Positions 17,701-25,523 of a DNA stretch of 64,000 bases are shown here, in pieces. A program made the position numbers and the translations under genes. Below the pieces are notes generated by a model, which worked only from the letters and a program-made list of their open reading frames with translations, did not search any database and was not told the origin of the DNA. Origin of the DNA: DMER64 sp964554535 (GTDB taxonomy: Bacteria; Bacteroidota; Bacteroidia; Bacteroidales; UBA932); contig CAZKPB010000002.1 of NCBI GenBank assembly GCA_964554535.1, forward strand, positions 155,539-219,538. The letters run 5' to 3'. Within the stretch, counting starts at the first letter, position 1; the number at the start of each line of letters is the position of its first letter.

Positions 17701-17898
17701 CCTCAGAGGCTCACAAAGAAAGCTCTTATCAGCAATCTGAGATTCTACGTTTCAATGGATGATTATTTCACATTTACCAACTATTTTGGTTTTGACCCTG
17801 AAACAGCATCTACAAACTCTACTTCAGGTGGTGGACTCGACTGGGGTTCATATCCTACAATGCAGAAAATTACTTTCGGTATTAATCTCACATTCTAA
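14785..17898 (+). CDS. SusC-type TonB-dependent outer-membrane transporter 1
   Basis: 1037 residues, imports oligosaccharides across the outer membrane with its SusD partner. Signal peptide (about 1-27), carboxypeptidase-regulatory-like domain (about 30-105: VNGKITDASGAPITGASVVLVG), TonB box region LEEVVVVGYGVQKKSDVTGAV, plug (KVSGVHI..., IRVRGYSSNSG, LVVDGL, EVLKDAASAAIYG), then the 22-strand barrel ending KITFGINLTF. The first 150 codons or so use GC-rich codons like the neighbouring enzymes. From about 15230 on, Ser TCA and Pro CCA/CCT become frequent and the DNA turns A/T-richer. susD1 follows after 14 nt. The protein has exactly the same length as SusC2. Confidence 0.96.
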   Translation: MTKHLLKLTKVVMFFTLCMVGVSAFAQLRPVNGKITDASGAPITGASVVLVGNERIYTITDTDGKFTLAVPAGANLNVSFIGYVSQVVAVGDRSSIEIILQEDTEVLEEVVVVGYGVQKKSDVTGAVSSVKAVDLENRSTTDAAAALQGKVSGVHIITTGNPGSGATIRVRGYSSNSGNISPLLVVDGLKVSSIQYLDPSMIESMEVLKDAASAAIYGAEAGNGVVLITTKTGGSSGHSTVTYSGKATLQDFHKRPLMARDQFLEYMGLEYGDDFVNNKLSDFDYRHPDYPNGIIDQDWMSAYLDPTWSYQNSLSFSGGNNNGHFFTSINYVHDDGVVKGQKDVYKRLTAQVNADYQLFKWLQVGTNTSMEKWSTQSVSQRGYSSSFESLIMIDPLTPVYWTTPEEMSIDVKTQYDRILAGGAGRPYRFFGDENGWFANTKYSDLEGSPFAKRDATDADNGGINVNGSFFANLTPFKGFTFTSRFGYRISQSTSHSYTAPYYIGPRGSQDNYSISATANTGLYYQWENFANYNITIAGKHNITAMAGMSYIENTSDNVTGSSSGADILSAYQPQFIYLNYVKGDASKTISNAPSISAQLAYFGRLIYSYDNRYSIQANFRADAFDSSKLPADKRWGKFPSFSAGWNISNESWFKENVSSNAISFLKLRASWGRNGNISVLSGYPYSSTINLGNNWYQYSVDKKGSTFASAPSGLPNPNLTWETSEQYDFGLDARFLDNRMSLTVDYFNKKTKDLLFSKTLSPELGVSSSTVNGGDVLNRGLEFEFSWKDAIGDFHYSIGGNFSTLHNEVLSLPEGTARIERKDASSTNYQTITVFEAGHPIWYIMGYQYLGENTDGSLNFADLNNDGAIDAKDMISLGQPTPKFTYGLTINLEWKGIDFMLFGSGLGGNTIVPVLHRTGFTNAFQYYYDQYKEGVYPNPSKTAGDLRFWSSDANAFKGDFFRIKQMQLGYSLPQRLTKKALISNLRFYVSMDDYFTFTNYFGFDPETASTNSTSGGGLDWGSYPTMQKITFGINLTF

Positions 17899-17912
17899 TC
17901 AAACGCACATAT

Positions 17913-19703
17913 ATGAAAAAGATATTTTTAATGATCCTTGCCTGTGGCGCATTAGTAGCTACTTCTTGCGAAGACAGGCTTGACATTCCTCAGAAAGGCG
18001 TAGTTGGCTACGAATCTTTCTATGCTTCAGATGACGATGCGCAAGCTGCTCTGGCAGACATGTACGCAAATTTCCTTACTCAAGTGGCCGCTACCGAAGG
18101 TATTGATAATCCCCAGCAAGTGATGCTTAACTATGCATCTGATGATATTCTTGCTGCTGGTGGTAACTTTGATGACCACAAACCATTCCGTAATTTCTGC
18201 GAGTTTAACTACGATGCAGGAAATTCTACTTTGCAATCAGCATACCAAAGATATTATTTCTCAATCTATCATTGCAACCTTGTAATCTCTAACTTTACCA
18301 ATGAAAATGCTGAAGCTAAAGAGCCTAAATTTACAAGTGCATTTACAAATCAAGCAGTTGCAGAAGCTCGCGTTTTGCGTGCATATCTTCACATGATGAC
18401 TGCACTCTCTTGGGACAGACCACCGCTTGTTGACCGTCTTCTTAATCCCGATGAGAGCCCAACAAATGCAGAAAGTCAGAAACAAATTCTTGACTGGGTT
18501 ATTGCTGAGTGTGAGAAAGCAATTACTTCAGGTTCACTTCCAGTTAGAAAAGGTACAGGCGACAAAGACGCTACTGCTCGTATGAGCGTTGGCTTTGCCC
18601 AGTTCGTTGCTGGTAAAGCAGCAATGTTTAACAATGACCCTGCGACAGCTCGCAAATATTTGGGTGACCTGATTAATTCAGGCAACTATGCACTAGTTCC
18701 ATCAGAGGATTATTGGATAAACTTCCACATAGCTGGTGATGGTAGCTGCGAAAAGATTTTTGAACCGAACTTCATTGAGGACCCTGCTTTCACTAACAGT
18801 GCTTTTGGCCCAGGTAGCCCAATTATGCGTGGCCGTTGGATGGTTGCAAACGTATTCTGCTGGCGTACAGACGCATTGGCTTCATCACCAAAGGTGCACA
18901 TCGGTATAGTGGGTTGGAATGGTGGTGCAATCCAAGAAGATTTTGCAAAGAAATTCCTCGAGCATGACGGTGATTCTCCACGTCGTAAAGCTTGCTTCGT
19001 CACAGGTGATGAGTGGCTTTATGAAATGGATTGGAATGCTTCAACAGCTACTACTTTGGCAGAAAAGAAAGTTGATAGATTGCGTGGTATAGCTTCTGCT
19101 AATGGTATTTTCAGCCATGGTCCATACTTTGAATGGAAGCATATGGTTTTCATCAATCCTCCACAAATCCTCACAGGTGGCAAATCTTATCCTTCAGATA
19201 ATGTATCTGGTCTTGGCGCAGGCTCTAACGAGAAAAACTTCAACTTAGCTCGTTATGCAGAAGCTCTCCTTCTTTATGCTGAGGCTTGCATCGGTTCATC
19301 AGACGAGGCTAAAGGTCTTGCTGCTCTCCAAGCAATTCAAGTACGTTCAGGTTCTGGCAAGGTTAGCTCTACGCTTACTTTCCAAAATGTTATGGAAGAA
19401 AAGCAATACGAAATGTGGTTTGAAAGCTGCCGTTTTCTTGATTTAATTCGTTGGAGCAAACAGGGTAAAGTAGACCTTGATGCAGTTTTCAACAAATCCG
19501 GAATCCACCAAAGAGTACCTACTGTTTACGATGCTATGTTTACTAAGGGTGAGGCCGAGCACAGATTATATACTTCTTATGCTCCTGTTCCTGTAAAATG
19601 TGACTTTATTGTAGGGAAACATGAATACTATCCATTCCCAAGTAAATTTACTGCTGCTAACCCGGAACTTCACCAGATTAATGGTTGGGCTTCTGCAGAA
19701 TAA
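17913..19703 (+). CDS. SusD-type surface glycan-binding lipoprotein 1
   Basis: 596 residues, lipoprotein signal ending ALVATSC followed by EDRLDIPQKGVVGYESFY, the usual SusD start. The helical TPR-like core (AEARVLRAYLHMMTALSW...RPPLVDRLL), RYAEALLLYAEACIG and the C-terminal EKQYEMWFESCRFLDLIRW block are all present. It caps SusC1 and binds the sugar chain. It is longer than SusD2 (564). Codon use is A/T-rich like the SusC1 barrel part and unlike the nearby enzymes. The natural C-terminus is LHQINGWASAE. Confidence 0.95.
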   Translation: MKKIFLMILACGALVATSCEDRLDIPQKGVVGYESFYASDDDAQAALADMYANFLTQVAATEGIDNPQQVMLNYASDDILAAGGNFDDHKPFRNFCEFNYDAGNSTLQSAYQRYYFSIYHCNLVISNFTNENAEAKEPKFTSAFTNQAVAEARVLRAYLHMMTALSWDRPPLVDRLLNPDESPTNAESQKQILDWVIAECEKAITSGSLPVRKGTGDKDATARMSVGFAQFVAGKAAMFNNDPATARKYLGDLINSGNYALVPSEDYWINFHIAGDGSCEKIFEPNFIEDPAFTNSAFGPGSPIMRGRWMVANVFCWRTDALASSPKVHIGIVGWNGGAIQEDFAKKFLEHDGDSPRRKACFVTGDEWLYEMDWNASTATTLAEKKVDRLRGIASANGIFSHGPYFEWKHMVFINPPQILTGGKSYPSDNVSGLGAGSNEKNFNLARYAEALLLYAEACIGSSDEAKGLAALQAIQVRSGSGKVSSTLTFQNVMEEKQYEMWFESCRFLDLIRWSKQGKVDLDAVFNKSGIHQRVPTVYDAMFTKGEAEHRLYTSYAPVPVKCDFIVGKHEYYPFPSKFTAANPELHQINGWASAE

Positions 19704-19736
19704 CCCTAGTTGGTAATTATCCGTTTTTTTTAGAGG

Positions 19737-19771
19737 AAAGGAGGGTAGTTCTTAGAGGTGCCCTCCTTTTG
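19737..19771 (+). terminator. terminator of susC1-susD1
   Basis: Nine-pair stem AAAGGAGGG (19737-19745) with CCCTCCTTT (19761-19769), 15-nt loop and short T tract. Confidence 0.8.
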
Positions 19772-19830
19772 TTTATATATCAGCTTCTAAAATGAAGGGT
19801 AAGCATCCGACGAAGTGCATATAGCAAAAA

Positions 19831-19969
19831 TTGGCCAACTGCGGGTACAAAGCACCCTCTTTCAAAGACGGGCTCTGTTCCTCTGAAGGCAAAGCCGACA
19901 AGCACGAAAATTTCCCTTATCCGTATAGCGAGACATCAATCAATGCAAGTTGTACAAAACCGGGGGTAG
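19831..19969 (+). pseudogene. remnant of a SusD C-terminus, frameshifted
   Basis: The frame from about 19831 encodes KADKHENFPYPYSETSINAS, which matches the SusD2 C-terminus GKHELFPFPFAETSVNEN almost position by position. One base out of frame the tail continues as VVQNRG and stops (TAG 19967-19969), matching IIQNPG. No start, signal peptide or SusD core is attached, so this is a decayed 3' end. Its codons are GC-richer than those of the intact susD1 just upstream. Between 19772 and 19830 I see nothing recognisable. Confidence 0.7.
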
Positions 19970-20002
19970 TAGGTTTGGTTATAAATTTCTGTTTTGTGCA
20001 CA

Positions 20003-20034
20003 ATGGGTCCCTTTGCGGGGACCCATTTCCTTTT
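20003..20034 (+). terminator. hairpin after the SusD remnant
   Basis: Nine-pair stem ATGGGTCCC (20003-20011) with GGGACCCAT (20018-20026) followed by TTCCTTTT on the plus strand. It has no T tract in the minus direction, so it fits the plus-strand SusD remnant better than the regulator gene that ends at 20038. Confidence 0.6.
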
Positions 20035-20037
20035 ATA

Positions 20038-23000
20038 CTATTCCTTTACTTTCAGATTCTTGATGAAGGCAGAAGGAGAAATATTAAACTGCTTCTGGAA
20101 ACTTGTGGTAAAATAGGAGGGTGAGGAAAATCCCACCAGATAGGCTACTTCGTTGATTCGGTATTCTTGTGAAGACAACATCTCGGCCGCTTTCTTGAGC
20201 CGGCACAGGCGGATGTATTCGTTGGTGTTCAGGCCGGTGTTTGCCTTGATTTTGCGGTAGAGCGTGGACTTGCTGGTGCCCAGAATGGTGGTGAGCGAGT
20301 CTATGCCAAGGTCCTGCTCGGCCATATGTTGCATAATGGTGGCGTGCAACTTGTCCATAAAGGCTTTTTCCACATTGTTGGCAGATACGCTGTTGAAATG
20401 CGAGAGGGGGGAATTGGCAAATTGTCGGTTGGCAATTTCCCTGTTTTTGAACAGGTTGGATATGTTGGCCTGAAGCAGTTCCATAATGAACGGTTTTTCT
20501 ATATAGCCGTCCGCCCCCACTTCCAGGGTTTCAATCCGTGTTTCCACCCCCACGGCCGCTGTGAGCAGGATGACGGGAATGTGGCTGTATTCCACGTTGT
20601 TCTTGACGTAGTTGCATAGTTGGCAACCGTCCATTATGGGCATCATGATGTCACTGACCACCAGGTCAATTTTCTGCGTATTGATGACTTCCACCCCTTC
20701 TTCTCCGTTGGAAGCTGTAAAGACATTGTATTCCGAGCCAAGTTCTTTGGCAAGATAATGCCTCATTTCTGCGGCGTCTTCCACTACCAGCAGGGAATGT
20801 CTGTTGTTGTCAGATTCTGAATCGACATTAATGTCATCCGTGTTGTCCGGCAAGTCGGCTTCAGAGACGGTCGGTCCCTTCAAATCCAGAGGAAGGGTGA
20901 ATACAAATGAATTGGCATCCCTTACTTCGGGGTCCAGCACCAGCGAGCCTTTGTGTAAGTGAGCCAGTTCGCGGGCGTAGGGCAGGCCCAATCCGGTACC
21001 GTTGCTGCCTTTCAATTGGGCCGAAACGCTCTTGATTTGGTAGAACGGGGTAAAAATCTTTTCGCGGTCCTCGCCCGAAATCAAGTCTCCGTTGCTGGTT
21101 ACCCGTATTTCAAGGGTTTTGTATTCTTCTGACAGGGTGAGGGATAATCCAACGCTGTCCTTGCCGTATTTTATGGCATTGGACAGCAGGTTACTCACAA
21201 TCTTCTTGATAATGTCAGCCGCACACATAACCATCAGAGGAGTTTCCGGAATGTCCACGGTGTAAGCGATATGCTGTTCTTCAGCGGCAGTGGCAAAGTA
21301 ATCTGCCGTATGGCGGATGAGGGCGCAGATATCTTCTTTGAGAAAGTGTACACTTATCTGGTTGTTTTCCATTTTACGGATATCCAATAACTGATTGGTC
21401 AATTCCAGCAGCCTGTTGGTGTTGGATTTGATGGTCATAATATCTTCTTTTGAGGCTTCCGTGTACTCTTTCTGGGCAATAATCTTGTCAATGGGCATCT
21501 TGATAAGGGAGAGCGGGGTGCGTATTTCGTGCGTGATATTGGTAAAAAAGTTGATTTTGGCATCGGATATTTCTTGCTGCTTCATGGCTTCCATCTGCTC
21601 CAGGTGGTGGGATTGTTCAAGGCTTCGCTTCCGGAGCAGAAGTCTGACAAGGAAGAACGCTGCAAGCGCAAGAAGCAGGCAATAAACGATATAGGCTACC
21701 ACGGATTTGTAGAATGGTGGAACCACCACAATGGACAGGCTTTTATGCGATTCGGAAGAAGTGCTTCCCACTACTTTGACGTCCATATTGTAATGGCCCG
21801 GGTGCATGTCGGCAAAGACCACCGTATTGTCCAATGTGACGGTCTTTAGCATTTGACGTCCTCCTTTGGATAGGGTGTATTCGTATTTTGGTACGCTTAT
21901 GTTGCTGTAATTCAGTGCGGTGTAGGTAATTGACAAATAGGCGGCATCTACTTGCTTAACTCTGATTTTATCCGAGGCAACCACCGACTTTCCGGCCGAA
22001 TAATTATTGTTGCGGTCAACGTCTTTTCCCGTATGAATGTCTTGGAAGTAAAGGGGGGCCGTATTGATGGGGTCAACTAATTTGTCGGGGTTGATGGAAA
22101 TCATTCCGTTTATGGTACCCATGGCAATACGTCCCGAAGGCAGGTGACATAGTGAATTGTACATGAACTGGTTACCTACCAATCCATTGTTGTCCAGATA
22201 GACTTTCATAACCCAGCCTGTCTCGAGCTCAATCTGGGCCAGTCCTTTGGAGGTGCTAACCCACAGTTGGCCTCTGTTGTCTTGGGTTATGGCACAGGTA
22301 ATATTGGAAGGCAGTCCGTCGTTGCGGGTATAATGTGTAAAAGAAAGCGGTGATTCCAGTCTGGTTTTGCACAACCCGCCCCCTTCCGTACCAATCCACA
22401 GCATGTGAGCGTCGTCTTCAAAAAAACAGGTGATAAAGTTGGATTCAAGTCCGTTATTGGATACACCTGCCTGGATGGCGTCAAAGGAGGCCATATTGTC
22501 TCTGCTGTAGAGTATGCCTGACCCGTAGGTACCCACCCACAGGGTTCCCCGGCTGTCCTGAAACAGGGCGTGAATAAAACGTCGTCCGGTGCCCTCAACA
22601 AATACAAAATCATCGGTTTGTCTGTCGTATCGGTACAGTCCGGCAGAAGTTCCTACTAGAATGGTGTTGTCCTGCATTTTGAGCATACACACACATTGGT
22701 TGGATCCCAGGACTATATGTTTATCAATTTTTTTTGTGTCCAAATTGAAAAAGTACAGCCCGTCATTAAATGTAGCCATCCACAATTTGTTATTTTCCTC
22801 CAACAAGCAGTGTATGTTCAGTTGTTGCGGAAAGTCTTTGTTATTGGAATAGCAGATGACGCGTTTGTCCAAAGGCAGGATTTGGTTAAGTTGGCCGTCT
22901 TCCGTACCCGCCCACAGGTTGCCCTGTTTGTCAAGTGTCAGCGCATGCACCATTTTGCCATAGAAGGTGCCTTCCCCGCCGGTATAGAAGATTTTTGTCA

Positions 23001-23970
23001 CACTGTTTTCTTTGTTGTACCAGACATTGAGACCTCCATAATACGAGCCCAACCACACATTGCCCTCCCTGTCTTCCAGCATAGTGTTGATATTGTTGTT
23101 GCTCAGAGAGTACAGCGAGGAGCCGTCAATGTACAGGCTCGTCCGGGAAAGGTCGTTGTAAATCACAAGACCGTTGACGGTGCCGGCCCAGTATTCCGTT
23201 TCTGTCCGTGCCAGCAGGTCGCTGATGGCGTATTCCGTTTTTGCAAGAAGGGTACAACTTCCATCAGTGACATTTACTTTCAACAGGTCGTTACGGTTGG
23301 TGGACAGTAACAGCTGCTTGTCGTTTATTGAGGTTATGTGAATAGGGTAGGTGCCGGCCGTCTGGTTCCATCCCGAGGTAATCCGGAAGGTCTCAAAATC
23401 ATCCGTGAGAGAGTTGTATCGGTAAATCAGCCCCTGATGCGTCGTGAACCAGAGGGTGCCGTTGTGGTCAATGCAGGAGTGTAGGGCCGAAAAATTCCGG
23501 TCGGTGGCGTAACGGACGTATTTCTCCGTTGCCCTGTCAAATTTGATGATGGCGCTGGCTGAGATGAACCATACATTGTTGCTTTTGTCAACTTTGATTT
23601 CGGTGATGAGAATGCCGTTCAACTCATCCACCCCGGTGATTTCTCCGGTGAGGAGGTTGTAATACCCAATGCCGTTGGTGGTACTGCACCATAAATAACT
23701 GTTGTGGTCTTCACATAGAGAGAAGGTCATGCCATTGATGCAATTGTTCAGGACGGGGTCTTCAATAAAGGTGAAATCGTGTCCGTTGTACCGGCAAATG
23801 CCGTCTTTGGTGCCGAACCAGAGGAATCCAAAATGGTCCTGAGTGGAGCAGGTAATGGTGTTGTTGGGCATCCCGTCTTCACTGCCAAATTGCTTGAAAT
23901 AGTAATGCTCTATAGCACTTGCATTTATACAAAATATTAATAGACAAGCTATTAAAAAAAATCTTTTCAT
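20038..23970 (-). CDS. SusR-like hybrid two-component regulator (sensor kinase, receiver, AraC domain)
   Basis: 1310 residues from ATG at 23970, chosen because it begins a clean signal peptide (MKRFFLIACLLIFCINASA); the frame is open 37 codons further up without protein-like content. Order: periplasmic two-bladed Reg_prop propeller (about 25-680, repeated GTLWVGTYGSGI / NVWLGSYYGGL units), Y_Y_Y domain (about 680-750), one membrane helix (about 757-780), HisKA with His814 in ITHEIRTPLS, HATPase (NLLSNAIKYGKD, GTGLGLPYARELA), receiver with Asp1107 in VVSDIMMPIMDG, and C-terminal AraC HTH (about 1210-1310). It should sense an oligosaccharide in the periplasm and activate the PUL from one polypeptide. 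It is flanked by SusD remnants on both sides. Confidence 0.96.
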   Translation of the reverse strand: MKRFFLIACLLIFCINASAIEHYYFKQFGSEDGMPNNTITCSTQDHFGFLWFGTKDGICRYNGHDFTFIEDPVLNNCINGMTFSLCEDHNSYLWCSTTNGIGYYNLLTGEITGVDELNGILITEIKVDKSNNVWFISASAIIKFDRATEKYVRYATDRNFSALHSCIDHNGTLWFTTHQGLIYRYNSLTDDFETFRITSGWNQTAGTYPIHITSINDKQLLLSTNRNDLLKVNVTDGSCTLLAKTEYAISDLLARTETEYWAGTVNGLVIYNDLSRTSLYIDGSSLYSLSNNNINTMLEDREGNVWLGSYYGGLNVWYNKENSVTKIFYTGGEGTFYGKMVHALTLDKQGNLWAGTEDGQLNQILPLDKRVICYSNNKDFPQQLNIHCLLEENNKLWMATFNDGLYFFNLDTKKIDKHIVLGSNQCVCMLKMQDNTILVGTSAGLYRYDRQTDDFVFVEGTGRRFIHALFQDSRGTLWVGTYGSGILYSRDNMASFDAIQAGVSNNGLESNFITCFFEDDAHMLWIGTEGGGLCKTRLESPLSFTHYTRNDGLPSNITCAITQDNRGQLWVSTSKGLAQIELETGWVMKVYLDNNGLVGNQFMYNSLCHLPSGRIAMGTINGMISINPDKLVDPINTAPLYFQDIHTGKDVDRNNNYSAGKSVVASDKIRVKQVDAAYLSITYTALNYSNISVPKYEYTLSKGGRQMLKTVTLDNTVVFADMHPGHYNMDVKVVGSTSSESHKSLSIVVVPPFYKSVVAYIVYCLLLALAAFFLVRLLLRKRSLEQSHHLEQMEAMKQQEISDAKINFFTNITHEIRTPLSLIKMPIDKIIAQKEYTEASKEDIMTIKSNTNRLLELTNQLLDIRKMENNQISVHFLKEDICALIRHTADYFATAAEEQHIAYTVDIPETPLMVMCAADIIKKIVSNLLSNAIKYGKDSVGLSLTLSEEYKTLEIRVTSNGDLISGEDREKIFTPFYQIKSVSAQLKGSNGTGLGLPYARELAHLHKGSLVLDPEVRDANSFVFTLPLDLKGPTVSEADLPDNTDDINVDSESDNNRHSLLVVEDAAEMRHYLAKELGSEYNVFTASNGEEGVEVINTQKIDLVVSDIMMPIMDGCQLCNYVKNNVEYSHIPVILLTAAVGVETRIETLEVGADGYIEKPFIMELLQANISNLFKNREIANRQFANSPLSHFNSVSANNVEKAFMDKLHATIMQHMAEQDLGIDSLTTILGTSKSTLYRKIKANTGLNTNEYIRLCRLKKAAEMLSSQEYRINEVAYLVGFSSPSYFTTSFQKQFNISPSAFIKNLKVKE

Positions 23971-24181
23971 ATAGGTAGCGCGGGTAAATGAAGTTACGAA
24001 GTTATTCATATATTTCAAGAAATCATTCATTTGCTTTAAAATTGGATGCACGAGGTGCCGAGCAAACAAATATGAATCCAATTTTATAGAAGAATTGATA
24101 TAATATGTATAATTTTAACTCGGAAAAATTCCGGTTTTTATGCGGATTAACGCTGTCAGCCAGTTGAAATGAAATTTATAA

Positions 24182-24205
24182 ATAGTACAAAATATTGGAT
24201 GGTAG
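24182..24205 (+). pseudogene. second short SusD C-terminal remnant
   Basis: ATA at 24182 to TAG at 24203-24205 reads IVQNIGW then stop, matching the SusD ending IIQNPGW. The A/T-poor stretch before it (from about 24119) shows fragments such as KIPVFMRINAVSQL in another frame that could be older SusD tail. The following bases match those after the first remnant (see the hairpin at 24239). Very short, so the assignment depends on the match in context. The remainder of 23971-24181 is the upstream region of the regulator and shows no gene. Confidence 0.45.
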
Positions 24206-24238
24206 GTTTAGGTTCTGGTACATCTTCATTTTGTACAG

Positions 24239-24273
24239 GAATGGGTTCTGTCATGGGACCCATTCTATTTTTA
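24239..24273 (+). terminator. hairpin after the second SusD remnant
   Basis: Ten-pair stem GAATGGGTTC (24239-24248) with GGACCCATTC (24256-24265), with G-T pairs at the top, then TATTTTTA. It resembles the hairpin at 20003 (AATGGGTYC ... GGGACCCATT), and the 35 bases before each also share GTAGGTTTRG and TTTTGTRCA blocks. Confidence 0.55.
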
Positions 24274-24328
24274 GAAACGATATGATATTTTAAACCAATA
24301 AATTACAAATTCTAAACTACATCTTACC

Positions 24329-25507
24329 ATGAAACTCACAACAATTACTTTGCTTGGTGCTGCTTCATTGCTCGTTGCGGCCTGCAACACAAATCCGGAC
24401 ACTGCTGCACAACCCGTGGAAAAGGCCACGGAAGTTATTCAGCCCGGAGAACAGGCTCCTTTGGCCAATCCGGGACAAAATAACTTTGGCGGTTTCCAGA
24501 GAAGAGACTCCACCCGCAGGGCCGCTCCGGCTCCGCGTCCCAGCATGCCCGAACCGGAAGTGAAGACGGTACACTTCAATGACCTCAGTATGAGTGACCC
24601 GTTTATTTACGCGGAACCCTCAAATAAGACCTATTACCTTACCTCATCCGGAGGCAGATTGTATAAGAGTACGGACCTAGTAATGTGGACCGGCCCCTAT
24701 AACGTCATTGATATCAAAGGCCTTTGGCTGGAAAAAGCAGGCTTTGCCGCTGCCGCCGAAATTCATAAGATTGGCGACTATTACTATTACGCCGGTACCT
24801 GGAGTGACCACAGTGATCTGATTCAGCAAGTCCCCAGACGCTACAATGTGCCTCACAACCAGACGTATCTTCTGAGAGCCGACAATCCGGAAGGCCCTTA
24901 CACTTCTTTTGCCATTGAACCGGGCTATGACTATCAGCCCCGCAGTTGGGACTGCATTGACGGTACCCTCTATGAAGAAAACGGCAAAATCTATATGATT
25001 TTTGTACACGAATGGACACAGCTTATTGACGGTACAATGGATTACATTGAATTATCCTCTGATCTGAGCCACACCGTTTCTGAATGGCCCGTTACTATGT
25101 TCCGCGCATCTGAAGCTCCCTGGGTATATGAAATGAACGGTAACGGAGAAGCCACCTTTGGAATGAAGATGCCCGGCTGGGTAACCGACGGTCCTCAAAT
25201 GTTCCGCACACAAACCGGTAAGCTGGGTATGCTTTGGGCCAGCTGGGGCAAGGAAAGATACCTCAACGGTATTGCCTATTCCGAATCCGGCACCATTGCC
25301 GGTCCCTGGATTCAGGAACCCGAACCCTTCATTGCCAATAACTCGGGTCACGGTATGCTCTTCAGAACCTTTGAAGGCAGACTCATTTACGTATTACATC
25401 ACGCAGAAGGCAACGGTCCCAGAAAGCCGCAGTACTGGAATGTGGATGATTCCGGTGACAAACTGGTTCTGGGCACCCGCATTGATGCCGACAGCCTGTT
25501 GAAATAG
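24329..25507 (+). CDS. GH43-like glycoside hydrolase, lipoprotein
   Basis: 392 residues, first gene of the nine-gene enzyme operon. Lipoprotein signal SLLVAAC, then a Pro/Arg-rich linker (RRAAPAPRPSMPEP) and a five-bladed propeller (about 85-390): MSDPFIYAEP holds the probable catalytic base Asp, WDCIDGTLYEENGKIYMIF the pKa-modulating Asp. The general acid is less certain: FRASEAPWVYE offers a Glu, while the later VTDGPQMFR has Asp where other GH43 members have EGP. GH43 enzymes are arabinofuranosidases, xylosidases or arabinanases; the PUL suggests arabinoxylan side chains. Gap to the next gene is 16 nt. Confidence 0.82.
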   Translation: MKLTTITLLGAASLLVAACNTNPDTAAQPVEKATEVIQPGEQAPLANPGQNNFGGFQRRDSTRRAAPAPRPSMPEPEVKTVHFNDLSMSDPFIYAEPSNKTYYLTSSGGRLYKSTDLVMWTGPYNVIDIKGLWLEKAGFAAAAEIHKIGDYYYYAGTWSDHSDLIQQVPRRYNVPHNQTYLLRADNPEGPYTSFAIEPGYDYQPRSWDCIDGTLYEENGKIYMIFVHEWTQLIDGTMDYIELSSDLSHTVSEWPVTMFRASEAPWVYEMNGNGEATFGMKMPGWVTDGPQMFRTQTGKLGMLWASWGKERYLNGIAYSESGTIAGPWIQEPEPFIANNSGHGMLFRTFEGRLIYVLHHAEGNGPRKPQYWNVDDSGDKLVLGTRIDADSLLK

Positions 25508-25523
25508 TACAAAAACCCGAAAG

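Noticed and set aside
19737..19771. Hairpin after susD1 as an attachment site for the cassette
   Set aside because: It has the form of a normal terminator and I see no matching direct repeat at the left edge of the composition change.
23971..24081. Upstream extension of the hybrid regulator by 37 codons
   Set aside because: The frame stays open, but the signal peptide begins at 23970, which would be buried by the longer start.
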